A stretch of 64,000 bases of DNA. It comes from Hyphomonadaceae bacterium. Its GTDB lineage: Bacteria > Pseudomonadota > Alphaproteobacteria > Caulobacterales > Hyphomonadaceae. The stretch covers positions 1-64,000 of the forward strand of contig CANJIL010000007.1 in assembly GCA_947474455.1 (NCBI GenBank), written 5' to 3'. The translations under genes were made by a program, and so were the position numbers. The notes beneath the pieces are model-generated. The model saw only the letters and a program-made list of their open reading frames with translations, made no database searches and had not been told where the DNA came from. Shown piece by piece: positions 33,105 to 44,538 of this stretch; within the stretch, counting starts at the first letter, position 1; the number at the start of each line of letters is the position of its first letter.

Positions 33105-33795
33105 GGCTCTCCCTGGTGAAGTCTGGCCACCACAAATCCATGAACATCAGCTCGGCGTAAGCCCCGCTCCACAGCAGGAAATTGCTCAGTCGCAGTTCGC
33201 CGCTGGTGCGGATCACCAGATCAGGATCCGGCGACTCGCCCGTCCACACCATCCGTGAGACCATCGCCTCGTCGATCTGGTCCGGCTTGAGCCGCCCTGC
33301 CTCGACCGCTCGTGCGATCTCGCGCATCGCAGCTACGATCTCGCCACGGCCTCCATAGTTGAAAGCGATATTGAGTGTCAGCCGGCCATTATCCTTCGTC
33401 GTCACAACAGCCTCGTCGATCAGAGAGAGGATGTCGTCACTGAGGCCATCACGCGATCCAATGATCCGGATGCGCACGCCGTCCTTATGAAGACGCGCGA
33501 GATCGCGGCGCACAAATACACGGAGTAGGTCGAACAGCGCATCAATTTCTGTCTGCGGGCGATTCCAGTTTTCAGTCGAGAACGCGAAGACGCTCAAATG
33601 GGTTAGACCAAAATCACGGCTGGCTTCGACGGCCCGGCGCAGTGCTTCAACGCCCTCTTTGTGGCCAAGAGCTCTCGGCAGTCCCCTCGCCTTCGCCCAG
33701 CGACCGTTGCCGTCCATGATAATGGCGACGTGACGCGGCGGCGAACGCAACGTCGCAACGTCGGCATTGCTCGAGGAGGGCTGCGACTCGCTCAC
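33043..33795 (-). CDS. uppS: Undecaprenyl/isoprenyl diphosphate synthase
   Basis: 250 aa; HVAIIMDGNGRWAKARGLPR, SNFLLWSGAYAELMF. Confidence 0.95.
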   Translation of the reverse strand: MSESQPSSSNADVATLRSPPRHVAIIMDGNGRWAKARGLPRALGHKEGVEALRRAVEASRDFGLTHLSVFAFSTENWNRPQTEIDALFDLLRVFVRRDLARLHKDGVRIRIIGSRDGLSDDILSLIDEAVVTTKDNGRLTLNIAFNYGGRGEIVAAMREIARAVEAGRLKPDQIDEAMVSRMVWTGESPDPDLVIRTSGELRLSNFLLWSGAYAELMFMDLWWPDFTRESLEKAIDAFRRRDRRFGGLGA

Positions 33796-34352
33796 ACCTG
33801 CATGATCTCTTCGGACTTGTGTTTCAACAGGTCATCCACCACAGCGACGTGCTTGTCGGTGATCTTCTGAACGTCGCTCGAACGGCCTTTGACCTGATCT
33901 TCGCTGAGCTCGCCGGCCTTCTCGAGCCGCTTCAGCAGGTCGTTGCCGTCACGCCGGATGTTGCGCACCGCAACGCGGGCGTTCTCGGCAAACTGGCCGG
34001 CAAGCTTCTGCAATTCCTTGCGACGCTCTTCGCTGAGCGGCGGGATCGGAATGCGGAGCGTCTGGCCATCCGTAATGGGGTTCAGCCCAAGCGGCGCCTC
34101 GCGGATCGCACGGTCTGTCGCGCCAACAAGGCTCTTGTCCCACACGCTCACGCTCAGCATACGCGCATCGATCGCGCTCACCGATGCAACCTGGTTCAGC
34201 GGCATGGAAGCGCCATACGCCATCACGTGGATCGTATCGAGCAGGTGTATCGAGGCGCGGCCGGTGCGAAGACCCGAGAATTCGGTCTTCAGCGACGCAA
34301 GCGCGCCGTCCATACGCTTCTCGAGCGCCTTGAGGTCGAAGGTCTCCGGCAT
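33792..34352 (-). CDS. frr: Ribosome recycling factor
   Basis: 186 aa; RTGRASIHLLD, RIPIPPLSEERRKEL. Confidence 0.96.
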   Translation of the reverse strand: MPETFDLKALEKRMDGALASLKTEFSGLRTGRASIHLLDTIHVMAYGASMPLNQVASVSAIDARMLSVSVWDKSLVGATDRAIREAPLGLNPITDGQTLRIPIPPLSEERRKELQKLAGQFAENARVAVRNIRRDGNDLLKRLEKAGELSEDQVKGRSSDVQKITDKHVAVVDDLLKHKSEEIMQV

Positions 34353-34363
34353 CGTTCCCTCCC

Positions 34364-35098
34364 TTAAGACTTCTTCTTGCCAATGGTCGTCGAAACACCC
34401 TGACCGGTGAGAACCTTGGCAAGGGCGCCTTTCTCCCGGATTCGGAAGACGACGATCGGAATCTTGTTTTCCTTGAGCAGACTGATGGCGGTCGCATCCA
34501 TCACCTTCAACTCCTTCGAAAGCACTTCCATATAATCAAGCGTGTCGAAGCGCGTGGCGTCTGCGTCGACTTTCGGGTCCGCAGTGTAGACGCCGTCGAC
34601 CTGTGTACCCTTCAGCATGGCGTCACAGTTCATTTCGGCGGCGCGCAGAGCAGCGCCGGTGTCGGTCGTGAAGAACGGATTGCCCGTGCCGGCCGCAAAG
34701 ATCACAACCCGGTTCTTCTCCATGTGCCGGATGGCGCGACGGCGGATAAAGGGCTCGCAGATCGACATCATCGAGATGCCGGACTGTACGCGTGTCGGCA
34801 CCCCGATGCTCTCGAGCGCATTCTGCATGACAAGGGCGTTCATAACCGTGGCGAGCATGCCCATATGATCAGCCTGCGCGCGCTCCATGCCCGCATCCAC
34901 GCCCCACTTGCCGCGCCAGATGTTCCCGCCGCCGATCACGAGACAGATCTGACATCCGAGCGCGATCGCGGATTTCACTTCCTCGGCGTATTTGATGCAA
35001 GCTGCGACATCGATGCCATAGCCCTGCTCCCCCATCAGGGCTTCGCCTGAAATCTTCAGTAGGACGCGCTTGTATCTGAGGGCGGGTTCACCCGTCAT
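34364..35098 (-). CDS. pyrH: UMP kinase
   Basis: [30 protein letters not shown]. Probable start [11 protein letters not shown] at 35098. Confidence 0.95.
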   Translation of the reverse strand: MTGEPALRYKRVLLKISGEALMGEQGYGIDVAACIKYAEEVKSAIALGCQICLVIGGGNIWRGKWGVDAGMERAQADHMGMLATVMNALVMQNALESIGVPTRVQSGISMMSICEPFIRRRAIRHMEKNRVVIFAAGTGNPFFTTDTGAALRAAEMNCDAMLKGTQVDGVYTADPKVDADATRFDTLDYMEVLSKELKVMDATAISLLKENKIPIVVFRIREKGALAKVLTGQGVSTTIGKKKS

Positions 35099-35119
35099 TT
35101 CAGCATCTTTCGTCAATTG

Positions 35120-35152
35120 CACAAACGGCCCGACGCCGAAGCGCCGGGCCGT
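35120..35152 (-). terminator. Hairpin with UUCG loop between tsf and pyrH
   Basis: Minus strand ACGGCCCGGCGC TTCG GCGTCGGGCCGT followed by TTGTG; 12-bp stem. Confidence 0.65.
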
Positions 35153-35190
35153 CAAACTCTAGCCGCGAAACCGCTGGTTTCGCAAAGGTT

Positions 35191-36120
35191 TTACTCCTTC
35201 GGCTTGTTGAAGGCCGCAACCTCAGCAGCAAAGTCACTTGTGGCCTTCTCGATGCCTTCGCCAACCTCAAATTTCACGAAGCCCTTGAGTGTTACCGGGG
35301 CGCCCATGTTCTTGCCGGCTGCCTCGATGAACTTGCCGACCGTAACGTCGGGATCCATCACGAAAGCCTGCTCCACAAGCACGGACTCCTGGTAGAACTT
35401 GCGGATCCGGCCCTCGACCATCTTCTCTACGACGTTGGCGGGCTTGCCCGATTCGGCGGCCTGGGCCGTCAGGATCTGGCGCTCTTTCTCGACAACAGCC
35501 GGGTCCAGTTCGGCCGTTGTCGCCGCGAGCGGCTTCATCGAGGCAATGTGCATCGCGACTTTGCGGCCAAGGTCATTAAGACGCGACTTGTCGCCAGGCG
35601 ATTCCAGCGCAACCAGCACGCCGATCTTGCCCAGACCTTCGGCCGCCGTGTTGTGGATATAGGTCGCAACAACGCCCTCGTTGACCGAAATCGCCGCAGT
35701 GCGACGTAACGTCATGTTCTCACCGATAGTGGCGACGAGGCCTTGCAGCATCTCGTTGACGGTGCCGCCCTCCGACGTCGGCGCATGCGCGACCTTCACG
35801 ACGTCGCCGCCATTCTTGAGCGCAATCTCGGCGACGGCGCGCACGGCGCTCTGGAAGCTCTCGTTCCGCGCCACGAAGTCGGTTTCCGAATTGATCTCGA
35901 CCAGTGCGGCTGCGTTTCCGGCAGTGGCAACCCCGATCAGGCCTTCCGCGGCGATGCGGTCGGCCTTCTTGGCGGCCTTGAGTATGCCCTTCTCGCGCAG
36001 CCAGTCGGACGCTGCTTCGATATCACCCTGGGTTTCGATGAGCGCCTTCTTGGCGTCCATCATGCCGGCGCCGGTCTTGTCGCGCAGCTGCTTGACCAGC
36101 GCGGCAGAAATATCGGCCAT
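35191..36120 (-). CDS. tsf: Elongation factor Ts
   Basis: 309 aa; VKQLRDKTGAGMMDAKKAL, INSETDFVARN. Confidence 0.97.
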   Translation of the reverse strand: MADISAALVKQLRDKTGAGMMDAKKALIETQGDIEAASDWLREKGILKAAKKADRIAAEGLIGVATAGNAAALVEINSETDFVARNESFQSAVRAVAEIALKNGGDVVKVAHAPTSEGGTVNEMLQGLVATIGENMTLRRTAAISVNEGVVATYIHNTAAEGLGKIGVLVALESPGDKSRLNDLGRKVAMHIASMKPLAATTAELDPAVVEKERQILTAQAAESGKPANVVEKMVEGRIRKFYQESVLVEQAFVMDPDVTVGKFIEAAGKNMGAPVTLKGFVKFEVGEGIEKATSDFAAEVAAFNKPKE

Positions 36121-36255
36121 TGTAACCTCCTGAACTTGTCCGCACGCGCCCGCCTAGGCGCTTGTCCCAGGTAACACGCGGGCCTGTTGTAACAGATTCC
36201 CGGCCATACCGGACGGCCGACAGATGATGATCCGCCGGCGCGTCCGTAACGAAGG

Positions 36256-37035
36256 CTAGACTTGAGCTTCGGCGTCCGCCGTGGCGGCCAGAGCCGGCTC
36301 GCGAACAGACTCGGCGGCACCCGGATCAACGCCCGCGGACATCGAGGAGTCAGAGAGACCGTCGAGAACCGCATCAGCAATCAAGCTGCAATAGAGCTGG
36401 ATCGCGCGCGCTGCATCGTCGTTCCCCGGGATCGGGAAATCGACTTCCTGCGGATCGCAGTTGGTGTCGCTGATTGCGACGACCGGAATACCCAGCTTGC
36501 GGGCCTCCTTCACGGCGATCGCTTCCTTGTTGGTATCGATCACAAATATCAGGTCCGGCAGGCCGCCCATGTTCCGGATGCCGCCCAGAACGCGCTGGAG
36601 CTTGATCTGCTCGCGCTGGAGCTTCAGCAGCTCCTTCTTGGTGAGACCGGTGGACTCGCCAGCAGCCAGCATATCGTCCAGGTCGCGCAGACGTTTAATA
36701 GAGTTCGAGACGGTGGCCCAGTTAGTGAGCGTGCCGCCCAGCCAGCGATCGTTCATGAAGTACTGTGCACAGCGGCCCGCGGCCTCTGCCACGGCTTCAG
36801 CGGCCTGACGTTTAGTTCCGACAAACAGCACGCGACCGCCCTTGCTCGCCGTGTCGCGCACTTTGACAAGCGCCTGGTGGAGCAGCGGAACGGTTTGCGA
36901 AAGGTCGATGATATGAATGCCGGATCGTTCGCCGAAGATGAACCCTTTCATCTTGGGGTTCCAGCGGTGAACTTGGTGTCCGAAGTGCACGCCAGCTTCG
37001 AGCAGCTGGCGCATAGAAAAGTCGGGTAGCGCCAC
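36256..37035 (-). CDS. rpsB: 30S ribosomal protein S2
   Basis: [48 protein letters not shown] start at 37035. The ORF-track extension upstream is probably leader. Confidence 0.95.
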   Translation of the reverse strand: MALPDFSMRQLLEAGVHFGHQVHRWNPKMKGFIFGERSGIHIIDLSQTVPLLHQALVKVRDTASKGGRVLFVGTKRQAAEAVAEAAGRCAQYFMNDRWLGGTLTNWATVSNSIKRLRDLDDMLAAGESTGLTKKELLKLQREQIKLQRVLGGIRNMGGLPDLIFVIDTNKEAIAVKEARKLGIPVVAISDTNCDPQEVDFPIPGNDDAARAIQLYCSLIADAVLDGLSDSSMSAGVDPGAAESVREPALAATADAEAQV

Positions 37036-37120
37036 GTGTATCTCCTGATCCGGTTGGCCGCCGCGGACAGAACGAGCTTGCGCCCGCACCGGAATGGGTC
37101 CGCGTGTCGGAATGGGCGGC

Positions 37121-37149
37121 GATATAGGCGGGTTCTCGCTGGGACGCAA
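37121..37149 (-). promoter_or_regulatory. Putative housekeeping promoter of rpsB
   Basis: Minus strand TTGCGT-N17-TATATC about 85 nt upstream of the rpsB GTG. Confidence 0.4.
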
Positions 37150-37312
37150 GGCAAGGCTTTGCCCGGTCTGATTAGTCGTTCGCGTGGATTCCGACCACCG
37201 ATGGCTTCGACCAAGCACCTTCGCACAGAAGACCGCCTACATCCGACCAGACTCTCGCTCTAATAGCAACTATTTCAAATATATAGCGGCTAAACCCGCC
37301 ATCGGCTGCGCC

Positions 37313-40300
37313 TCACGCGGCGGCCGCAGCACGCACCTGATCCACACCCGGCACCGACTTGAAGGCCGACATTGCGCCGAAGTCGACCGGATAGCGACCC
37401 TCGAGAGCGATGGTGACCACCTCCCCCTCGACAGGAATCTCAATGTGGATCTCGCCGAGGGCGTTCTGGCTTGGGCTCTTCCGGAGACCCTTGGCGACGC
37501 TCGCGACCCTGTCCAGAGGGGCGTTGGCGCTCAGCCTGATGAGCAGTGTTTCATGCGAGCCAATGGATACCTGGGAAAGCTTCTTCACGCTGTCCATTGA
37601 GAAGCGGAGTTCCTCGTCCACTTTTCGAACGCGAACGCGGCATATCACGCGCTCGCCGACCCCCAGAACATCGCGGACATTCTGAAGAAGCTCGTCGTTG
37701 ACGAACAACTCGTATTCGCCCGACGGGTCTGACAGCGTGACGATCGCAAACTTGCCTCCTGCCTTGGCTGGCTTCTCGACACGAGACCGCACCACCCCGA
37801 TCATGTCGAGGAACTGTCGGTCCTGGCCGACAATCTCCTTCTCCGCCGAAAGCGTGATCCGCGCACGCATGTTGCCGGTCAACAGATCGTCGAGCGGGTG
37901 GCCGGACAGAAAAAAGCCCACGCTCGCCAGCTCGTTGTCAAGCTTGTCGGACTCGCCCCACGCTCCGGCGTCAGGCAGGCGAAGTTTCTGTTGAGGCTGG
38001 TCGCCAAACAGATTCACCTGATTGGAGTTGCGCTGCTCTTGCGCCGAGGTCGCGATCGCAGACAGCATGCCCGCGGCAGCGAAAGCTTTTGCCCGATTGG
38101 CTTCCACGGAATTAAACGCACCGGCCTTGGCGAGCGCTTCAAAGCAGCGGCGATTGACCAGGCGCGCATCGATGCGCTCAGCAAAATCTTGAAGATCCAG
38201 GAAGTCGCCGTGCCTCCGCGCCTGTTCTACCGACAGCATTGCTGGCTTGCCGACGCCCTTGATGGCGCCGAGCGCATAGCGAACCGCGGAGCCTTCCACC
38301 GTGAAGTCAGCGCACGACGCGTTGATGTCCGGCGGGCGCACTTCGATCCCCATGCGTCGCGCTTCCTGGAAAAACACAGCAAGCTTGTCGGTGTTTCCGG
38401 AGTCGAGACTCATGGATGCGGCAAGGAACTCAACCGGGTGGTTCGCCTTGAGCCACGCCGTTTGATACGTAAGCAGCGCATATGGCGCCGAGTGGGACTT
38501 GTTGAATCCATAGTCGGCAAACTTCGCGCAAGCCTCGAATGTCAGGTCCGCATCCGGCTCCGAGATGCCGTTGTCAGTCGCACCTTTCATGAAGCGCACA
38601 CGCTGCTTGTCCATCTCAGCGCGGATCTTCTTGCCCATGGCGCGGCGCAGCAGATCGGCCTCGCCGAACGAATAGCCGGCAAGCTCCCGCGCGATCTGCA
38701 TGACCTGCTCCTGATAAGTGATGATGCCGAAAGTCGGCTCCAGGATCGGCTTCAGCCATGGCGTCAGTGCATCGTTGTAGTAGGTCGTTTCTTCAAGACC
38801 CTTCTTACGGTTGCAGTATGTCGGAATGTTCGCCATTGGCCCCGGGCGATAGAGCGCGACGAGCACGATCAGATCCTCGAACCTGTCCGGGACCATGTCG
38901 ACGAGAGCCCGCCGCATGCCCTGGCTTTCAACCTGGAACACACCGACGACTTCGCCGCGCTGAAGCATCTCGTAAGTCTTGACATCATCTAGCGGCAGCC
39001 GCGCGAGATCCACCTCCACCCCTTTGTCACGGATCAGTTTGATTGCACGATCGATGACGGTCAGCGTCTTCAGGCCAAGGAAATCGAATTTCACGAGGCC
39101 GGCGGCCTCGGCCCATTTCATGTTGAACTGGCTCGCCGGAATATCCGACCGCGGATCGCGATAGAGGCCCACAAGCTCCACCAGCGGCCTGTCGCCAATG
39201 ACGATGCCGGCCGCATGGGTCGATGCGTTGCGGTACAACCCTTCCAACTGCTGCGCCGTCTCGAACAGGCTTGCGACAGCTTCGTCCTCTTCGATCGCCT
39301 CCTGGAGCTTGGGCTCCATATCAAGGGATTCAGCGAGTGTTGGCGGCTTGGCTGGATTGAACGGCACCAGCTTGGCGAGCTTGTCAACTTGGTAGAACGG
39401 CAATTGCAGCACGCGCCCAACGTCACGCAGGACGGCTCGCGCCTGCAGCGTGCCGAATGTGATGATCTGGGCGACGCGATCCACGCCGTATTTCTGGCGC
39501 ACGTATTCGATCACTTCGCCGCGTCGATCCTGGCAGAAGTCCACGTCGAAGTCGGGCATCGAAACGCGTTCCGGATTGAGGAAGCGCTCGAACAGCAAGC
39601 CGAAGCGGATGGGATCCAGATCGGTAATCGTGAGACACCACGCGACGACCGATCCGGCGCCTGAGCCCCTGCCCGGCCCCACGGGAATTCCGTTGGCCTT
39701 GGCCCACTTGATGAAGTCGGACACGATCAGGAAGTAGCCCGGGAATCCCATCTTCTCGATGACGCCGAGTTCGTAGGCGAGACGATCTTCGTAGACCTTC
39801 CACTCGGCCGCAGGGATTACGATCTTCAGCCGCTCTTTGAGGCCGGCCTTTGCCTGCGCCGTCAGCTCGGCCGCTTCGTCGCGCCCGCGCTTGGTGTCGA
39901 AGGGCGGCAGGATCGGCTTGTGCTTCTTGGGACGGTACGCGCATCGTTGCGCGATCTCGATCGTGGAAGCGAGCGCTTCGGGAAGATCGGAGAACGTTGC
40001 AGCCATTTCCGCCGGCGATTTGAGATACTGTTGCGGAGAAGCGCGTGGTCGGTCGGCCTGGCTGACATAGGCGGAGTTCGCGATGCAGAGCAGCACATCG
40101 TGCACGGAATGCTGTTCCGGCTTTTCGAACCGCGCATCGTTCGTGGCGACAAGCGGCAAGCCCAGCTCATATGCAAGATCGACGAGAGGGCCTTCCGCGG
40201 CCGCCTCTTCCGGCCGGCCGTGACGTTGCAGCTCGACATAGAGCCGTCTGTCGAAAGCCGCCGCCAATTCCTTCAGCCTGCCGCGCACCTCGTCGATGCG

Positions 40301-40735
40301 CCCTGCAGCCGCCCGGCGATTGCAGAGACCGCCATGGCCGCCTGTGAGACAGATCAGGCCGTCGGCATGCGCCAGAACAGTCGCCAATGCGACGCGCTTG
40401 TCGTCTCCCGCTGGCGTCAGGAAGGAGGATGACGATAATTCCATGAGGTTACGATAGCCTGCCTCGTTCTGCGCTATCAGCACCAACTTGCCGACTTCAC
40501 CGGCGACGCCTGGCTCGACCACATCAAGCGTGAGGCCGGTGATCGATTGCACCCCGGCTTCCGTCAGCGCTTCTGCCAGCTCCAGGGCGGCGAACAGGTT
40601 GTCGTCGGTTACGCCAACGGCCGGGGCGCCGCTTGCTGCGGCCCACTTCGCCAGGTCTTTCGGACGGATCATGCTCTGCAACAGCGACAACGCCGTGCGG
40701 ACGCGAAGGTGGATGAATCTGGGCGTTTCCATCAT
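37313..40735 (-). CDS. dnaE: DNA polymerase III subunit alpha
   Basis: METPRFIHLRVRTALSLLQS PHP start, PDFDVDFCQDRRGEVI, GPGRGSGAGSVVAW. Start moved to 40735 (MMETPRF). Confidence 0.96.
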   Translation of the reverse strand: MMETPRFIHLRVRTALSLLQSMIRPKDLAKWAAASGAPAVGVTDDNLFAALELAEALTEAGVQSITGLTLDVVEPGVAGEVGKLVLIAQNEAGYRNLMELSSSSFLTPAGDDKRVALATVLAHADGLICLTGGHGGLCNRRAAAGRIDEVRGRLKELAAAFDRRLYVELQRHGRPEEAAAEGPLVDLAYELGLPLVATNDARFEKPEQHSVHDVLLCIANSAYVSQADRPRASPQQYLKSPAEMAATFSDLPEALASTIEIAQRCAYRPKKHKPILPPFDTKRGRDEAAELTAQAKAGLKERLKIVIPAAEWKVYEDRLAYELGVIEKMGFPGYFLIVSDFIKWAKANGIPVGPGRGSGAGSVVAWCLTITDLDPIRFGLLFERFLNPERVSMPDFDVDFCQDRRGEVIEYVRQKYGVDRVAQIITFGTLQARAVLRDVGRVLQLPFYQVDKLAKLVPFNPAKPPTLAESLDMEPKLQEAIEEDEAVASLFETAQQLEGLYRNASTHAAGIVIGDRPLVELVGLYRDPRSDIPASQFNMKWAEAAGLVKFDFLGLKTLTVIDRAIKLIRDKGVEVDLARLPLDDVKTYEMLQRGEVVGVFQVESQGMRRALVDMVPDRFEDLIVLVALYRPGPMANIPTYCNRKKGLEETTYYNDALTPWLKPILEPTFGIITYQEQVMQIARELAGYSFGEADLLRRAMGKKIRAEMDKQRVRFMKGATDNGISEPDADLTFEACAKFADYGFNKSHSAPYALLTYQTAWLKANHPVEFLAASMSLDSGNTDKLAVFFQEARRMGIEVRPPDINASCADFTVEGSAVRYALGAIKGVGKPAMLSVEQARRHGDFLDLQDFAERIDARLVNRRCFEALAKAGAFNSVEANRAKAFAAAGMLSAIATSAQEQRNSNQVNLFGDQPQQKLRLPDAGAWGESDKLDNELASVGFFLSGHPLDDLLTGNMRARITLSAEKEIVGQDRQFLDMIGVVRSRVEKPAKAGGKFAIVTLSDPSGEYELFVNDELLQNVRDVLGVGERVICRVRVRKVDEELRFSMDSVKKLSQVSIGSHETLLIRLSANAPLDRVASVAKGLRKSPSQNALGEIHIEIPVEGEVVTIALEGRYPVDFGAMSAFKSVPGVDQVRAAAAA

Positions 40736-40775
40736 GCGTCGATCCTGGACCCCACCCCGATAGATAGGGACGATC

Positions 40776-41501
40776 CTAGACCGAGTCGCCTGTCGCCTTG
40801 GGAGCGGGGGCAAGCCGGCCTTCATGGAGCGCAAGGACGCGGTCCATGTAGGTCGTCAACTCCACGTTATGGGTTGCGACGAGCACCGCCACCCCCTCCT
40901 GCCGTGCAATGTCGAAAAGGTTCTGGAAAACCACCCGCGACGTATTGGGATCGAGGTTCCCGGTGGGCTCGTCGGCGATCAGGACCTTGGGGCTGTTGGC
41001 CAGCGATCGGGCGATGGCGACACGCTGCTGCTCGCCGCCGGAAAGCTGGCCGGGACGGTGATGATCGCGCTCGTTGAGGCCCATCTGGCGCAGAAGCTCG
41101 GCTCCCCGCTTCCGCGCCTTGGAGCGCGACATGCCGTTGATCATCAACGGCGAAGCGACATTGTCGACCGCGCTCAGCTCAGGCAGCAGGTGGTGGAACT
41201 GGTAGACGAAGCCGATCTGAAGGCGGCGAACGACCGTGCGGTCGCGATCGCTCATCTTCAGCGCGTCCTTGCCGTTGAACAGGACCTCTCCGGAGTCAGG
41301 CTGCTCCAGCAGTCCGGCGACGTGAAGCAGTGTGGATTTGCCGGAACCGGACGGGCCGATCAGGCCCGTCATCTCTCCCGGACGCAGATCAAGATCGATG
41401 CCGCGCAGCACGTGAAGCGTGCGATCACCCGACTTGTAGCGGCGTTCGACATTCTTCAGCGACAGGACGGGCGTGCTCGCCGGGGCGGATGAGGCTTCCA
41501 T
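40776..41501 (-). CDS. lolD: Lipoprotein-releasing ABC transporter ATPase
   Basis: [12 protein letters not shown] Walker [16 protein letters not shown] signature, ADEPTGNLD. Confidence 0.93.
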   Translation of the reverse strand: MEASSAPASTPVLSLKNVERRYKSGDRTLHVLRGIDLDLRPGEMTGLIGPSGSGKSTLLHVAGLLEQPDSGEVLFNGKDALKMSDRDRTVVRRLQIGFVYQFHHLLPELSAVDNVASPLMINGMSRSKARKRGAELLRQMGLNERDHHRPGQLSGGEQQRVAIARSLANSPKVLIADEPTGNLDPNTSRVVFQNLFDIARQEGVAVLVATHNVELTTYMDRVLALHEGRLAPAPKATGDSV

Positions 41502-42859
41502 TATTCGAACCTCAACGCTTCAACAGGGTTGAGGCGCGCCGCCCACATGGACGGTATGATCGACATCACCAGCGTGACCAGGAAAGCAAGACCGGCCACC
41601 CAGCCCACCTCCCCCCATTCGAGCTGCGCAGGCAGCGCGTCGAGCTGATAGATATCTGGCGGGAAGAGGCAGAAGCCCAGCAGGTTCTCGAGGAAATGCT
41701 GGATGTCAGCGATGAAGATAGCACTCAGCACGCCCAGCAGCACGCCGGTGCCAACGCCGGCCATACCGAGCACTGTGCCCGTCATCATGAAGATGCGCAC
41801 GACGCCTCCGCGGGTTGCGCCAATCGTGCGCAGGATGGCGATGTCGCGCGCCTTGTTCTTCACCAGCATGAGCACGCCGGTGATAATGTTCAGCGCCGTG
41901 ATCACCACCACGATGAACAAGATGAGACGCATCACATTTCGTTCCACCACCAGCGCCGTCACGAACGTGCTGTTCCGCTGAATCCAGCTCTGCATCCGGA
42001 ACGGCTTTTCTTGCTCAAGCTTACGCACGAAGTCTTCTGCCGCATTGGGATCATTCAGCCGGATGCCGATGAGCGGAAAGCCCTCATCATACCCAAACAG
42101 ATTCTTCGAAGACTCGATGGGAAGGAACACAACATAGCGGTCAAACCGCTCGTTGCCGACGTGATAGATGGCCGAGATCGTATAGGTCCGCGTGCGCGGC
42201 GACGTTCCGAAAGCCGTGCGTGCGCCATTTGGCTGCGTGATCGTGACCTTGTCGCCCACGCCCACACCGAGCGCATAGGCGAAGGCGTCGCCCATGACGA
42301 TGTCGGCCGACAACGCGCCCTGGTCACCGAACCGATCCAGCGATCCAGAACCGGTAGGTGGCGCGAACATGGCTGAGCAACGGTTCTTCGGCACCTCTGT
42401 CGGCATCGGAGCGGCGTGGCCAGCCACGCTGGCCGAAATCATCTTGTTGGCGCGGATATCCTCCGGCCGCACACCGCGAACCTGGACGCCCTCGCTGCGA
42501 TTGTAGGCGGACGCCAGCCCGGTACCCTCGTGCAGCGGCTCCACACTCTCCACTCCGGGACGGAGATGAAGTTCTTCCATCAGCGCATCGACCTGCACCT
42601 GCGGCACGCCACGTGTATCGATGAACACATGCGGCTCGAAGCCGACGATCTTGGACACCAGCTCCAGCCGGAACCCGTTCATGATCGACATGGTGAGGAT
42701 CAGCGCCCAGACGCCAAGCGTGATGCCGATAACCGAGACTACAGAGATAAAGGCAAGGCCGCCATGCTCGCGCTTTGCGCCGAGATAGCGCATCGCCAGC
42801 ATCCGCTCGAACGGACCGAAAGGCCGGTGTACGACCCGCTGCTCCTTGGCCGCATCCAT
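41501..42859 (-). CDS. Lipoprotein-releasing ABC transporter permease (LolC/E-type)
   Basis: 452 aa; FERMLAMRYLGAKREHGGLAFISVVSVIGITLGVWALI, FtsX-like C-terminus; next to lolD. Confidence 0.9.
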   Translation of the reverse strand: MDAAKEQRVVHRPFGPFERMLAMRYLGAKREHGGLAFISVVSVIGITLGVWALILTMSIMNGFRLELVSKIVGFEPHVFIDTRGVPQVQVDALMEELHLRPGVESVEPLHEGTGLASAYNRSEGVQVRGVRPEDIRANKMISASVAGHAAPMPTEVPKNRCSAMFAPPTGSGSLDRFGDQGALSADIVMGDAFAYALGVGVGDKVTITQPNGARTAFGTSPRTRTYTISAIYHVGNERFDRYVVFLPIESSKNLFGYDEGFPLIGIRLNDPNAAEDFVRKLEQEKPFRMQSWIQRNSTFVTALVVERNVMRLILFIVVVITALNIITGVLMLVKNKARDIAILRTIGATRGGVVRIFMMTGTVLGMAGVGTGVLLGVLSAIFIADIQHFLENLLGFCLFPPDIYQLDALPAQLEWGEVGWVAGLAFLVTLVMSIIPSMWAARLNPVEALRFE

Positions 42860-42863
42860 GCGG

Positions 42864-44195
42864 TCAGGCTCCCTTCGAAGCGAGGCAGCGCTTGATGGCC
42901 GCTTCGAGCGTCATCTCTTCACTCGACCCGGCCTCGCGGTTGCGGAATTCGACCACGCCAGCTTTCACGCCCTTGGGGCCAACCACGATCAGCTCCGGCA
43001 CGCCAATCAGCTCCATGGTCGAGAACTTGGCGCCCGGTCGCTCCCCCGTGTCGTCGTAGAGGACATCGACGCCAGCATTCAGCAGCTGCTCATAGGCGCT
43101 TTCACAGACCTTGGTGACGTCTGCATCATCACTGCGCAGGCTGACCACGGCCACCTCGAACGGCGCCACGGCCGCTGGCCAGATCACGCCCTTGTCGTCG
43201 TGGCTTGCCTCGATGATCGCGCCCACGAGACGCGAAACGCCGATGCCATAGGATCCCATCTCGACCGGCGCGTTCTTGCCATCTTGCCCGGTGACTTCGG
43301 CCTTCATTGGCGCGGAGTATTTCGTGCCGAAGTAGAAGATGTGGCCAACTTCGATACCGCGCGCAGAGAGGCGGCGTTCGGCTGGCACTTCGCTTTCGAA
43401 GCGCGCCGCATCGTGCATCTCTTCGGTGGCCGCATAGAGCTTCGTACGCTTCTCGACCTCAGGCAGCAGGTCCTGCCAGAAGTTGAGATCCTTGCCCGGC
43501 GCCGGCATATCCACCAAGGCGCTGTCGCAGAACACCGCGCTCTCGCCTGTATCCGCGAGCACGATGAACTCGTGGCTGAGATCGCCGCCGATCGGGCCCG
43601 TGTCGGCGCGCATCGGCACGGCCTTGAGCCCGATGCGGCTGAACGTGTTCAAGTAGGCGCAGAACATCCGGTAATAGGATTGCTTCGCCGCCTCGACGGT
43701 GTTGTCGAACGAGTAGGCGTCTTTCATCAGGAACTCACGCCCACGCATCACGCCGAAGCGCGGGCGAACCTCGTCGCGGAACTTCCACTGGATATGGTAG
43801 AGATTGATCGGCAGCTGTTTGTATGAACGAACGTATGTCCGGAAGATGTCGGTGATCATCTCCTCGTTCGTCGGGCCGTAGAGCATTTCGCGCTCGTGCC
43901 GGTCGAGAATGCGGAGCATCTCTTTTCCGTAAGCGTCGTAGCGGCCGGATTCCTTCCAGAGTTCGGCCGGCTGGATCGTGGGCATGAGCAGCTCGACAGC
44001 GCCTGCGCGCTCCTGCTCCTCCCGAACGATCTTCTCGATCTTGTGCAGCACGCGCATGCCCAGCGGTAGCCAGGAATAAATGCCAGCACCGTTCTGTTTG
44101 ATCATGCCCGCGCGCAGCATCAGCTGGTGCGAGACGATCTGCGCATCGGCGGGCGCTTCCTTGAGGACAGGCAGGAAATAGCGGGACAGTCGCAT
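42864..44195 (-). CDS. proS: Prolyl-tRNA synthetase
   Basis: 443 aa; [32 protein letters not shown]. Confidence 0.97.
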   Translation of the reverse strand: MRLSRYFLPVLKEAPADAQIVSHQLMLRAGMIKQNGAGIYSWLPLGMRVLHKIEKIVREEQERAGAVELLMPTIQPAELWKESGRYDAYGKEMLRILDRHEREMLYGPTNEEMITDIFRTYVRSYKQLPINLYHIQWKFRDEVRPRFGVMRGREFLMKDAYSFDNTVEAAKQSYYRMFCAYLNTFSRIGLKAVPMRADTGPIGGDLSHEFIVLADTGESAVFCDSALVDMPAPGKDLNFWQDLLPEVEKRTKLYAATEEMHDAARFESEVPAERRLSARGIEVGHIFYFGTKYSAPMKAEVTGQDGKNAPVEMGSYGIGVSRLVGAIIEASHDDKGVIWPAAVAPFEVAVVSLRSDDADVTKVCESAYEQLLNAGVDVLYDDTGERPGAKFSTMELIGVPELIVVGPKGVKAGVVEFRNREAGSSEEMTLEAAIKRCLASKGA

Positions 44196-44275
44196 TGAGG
44201 GCCCTGAAACGCGTGCAGACGGAAGTCAGGCTGATAGCCGCCCGGACGTGCCCGCGCAATGAGGCCGGACTGCGG

Positions 44276-44527
44276 CTAAAGCCTTGGAATCATGAAATCC
44301 AGCCAGTGCATATGGAGCGCCAGCCAGAGAAGGAAAGTCACCGCAACCGCGCCTGCCGTGGCGATAATGATCTTCTGCCGCCAACGAACGAGGACGGGCG
44401 CCGCCCGCTCCGTGCCGGGAATCACCTCCCCGGCCTCGTGCTGACTGCGCGTTCCGGCCGACAGCATCGGCAGGAAGATCAGCCACCACGAGCAGATAAA
44501 GACGACAATGGCTTCGAAAATACCCAT
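44276..44527 (-). CDS. DUF1467 family small membrane protein
   Basis: 83 aa, two TM segments; between proS and mce as commonly seen in alphaproteobacteria. Confidence 0.7.
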   Translation of the reverse strand: MGIFEAIVVFICSWWLIFLPMLSAGTRSQHEAGEVIPGTERAAPVLVRWRQKIIIATAGAVAVTFLLWLALHMHWLDFMIPRL

Positions 44528-44538
44528 CAGGGTTGATC

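Noticed and set aside
37898-38992. 364-aa + strand ORF inside dnaE
   Set aside because: Antisense to dnaE with no independent support.
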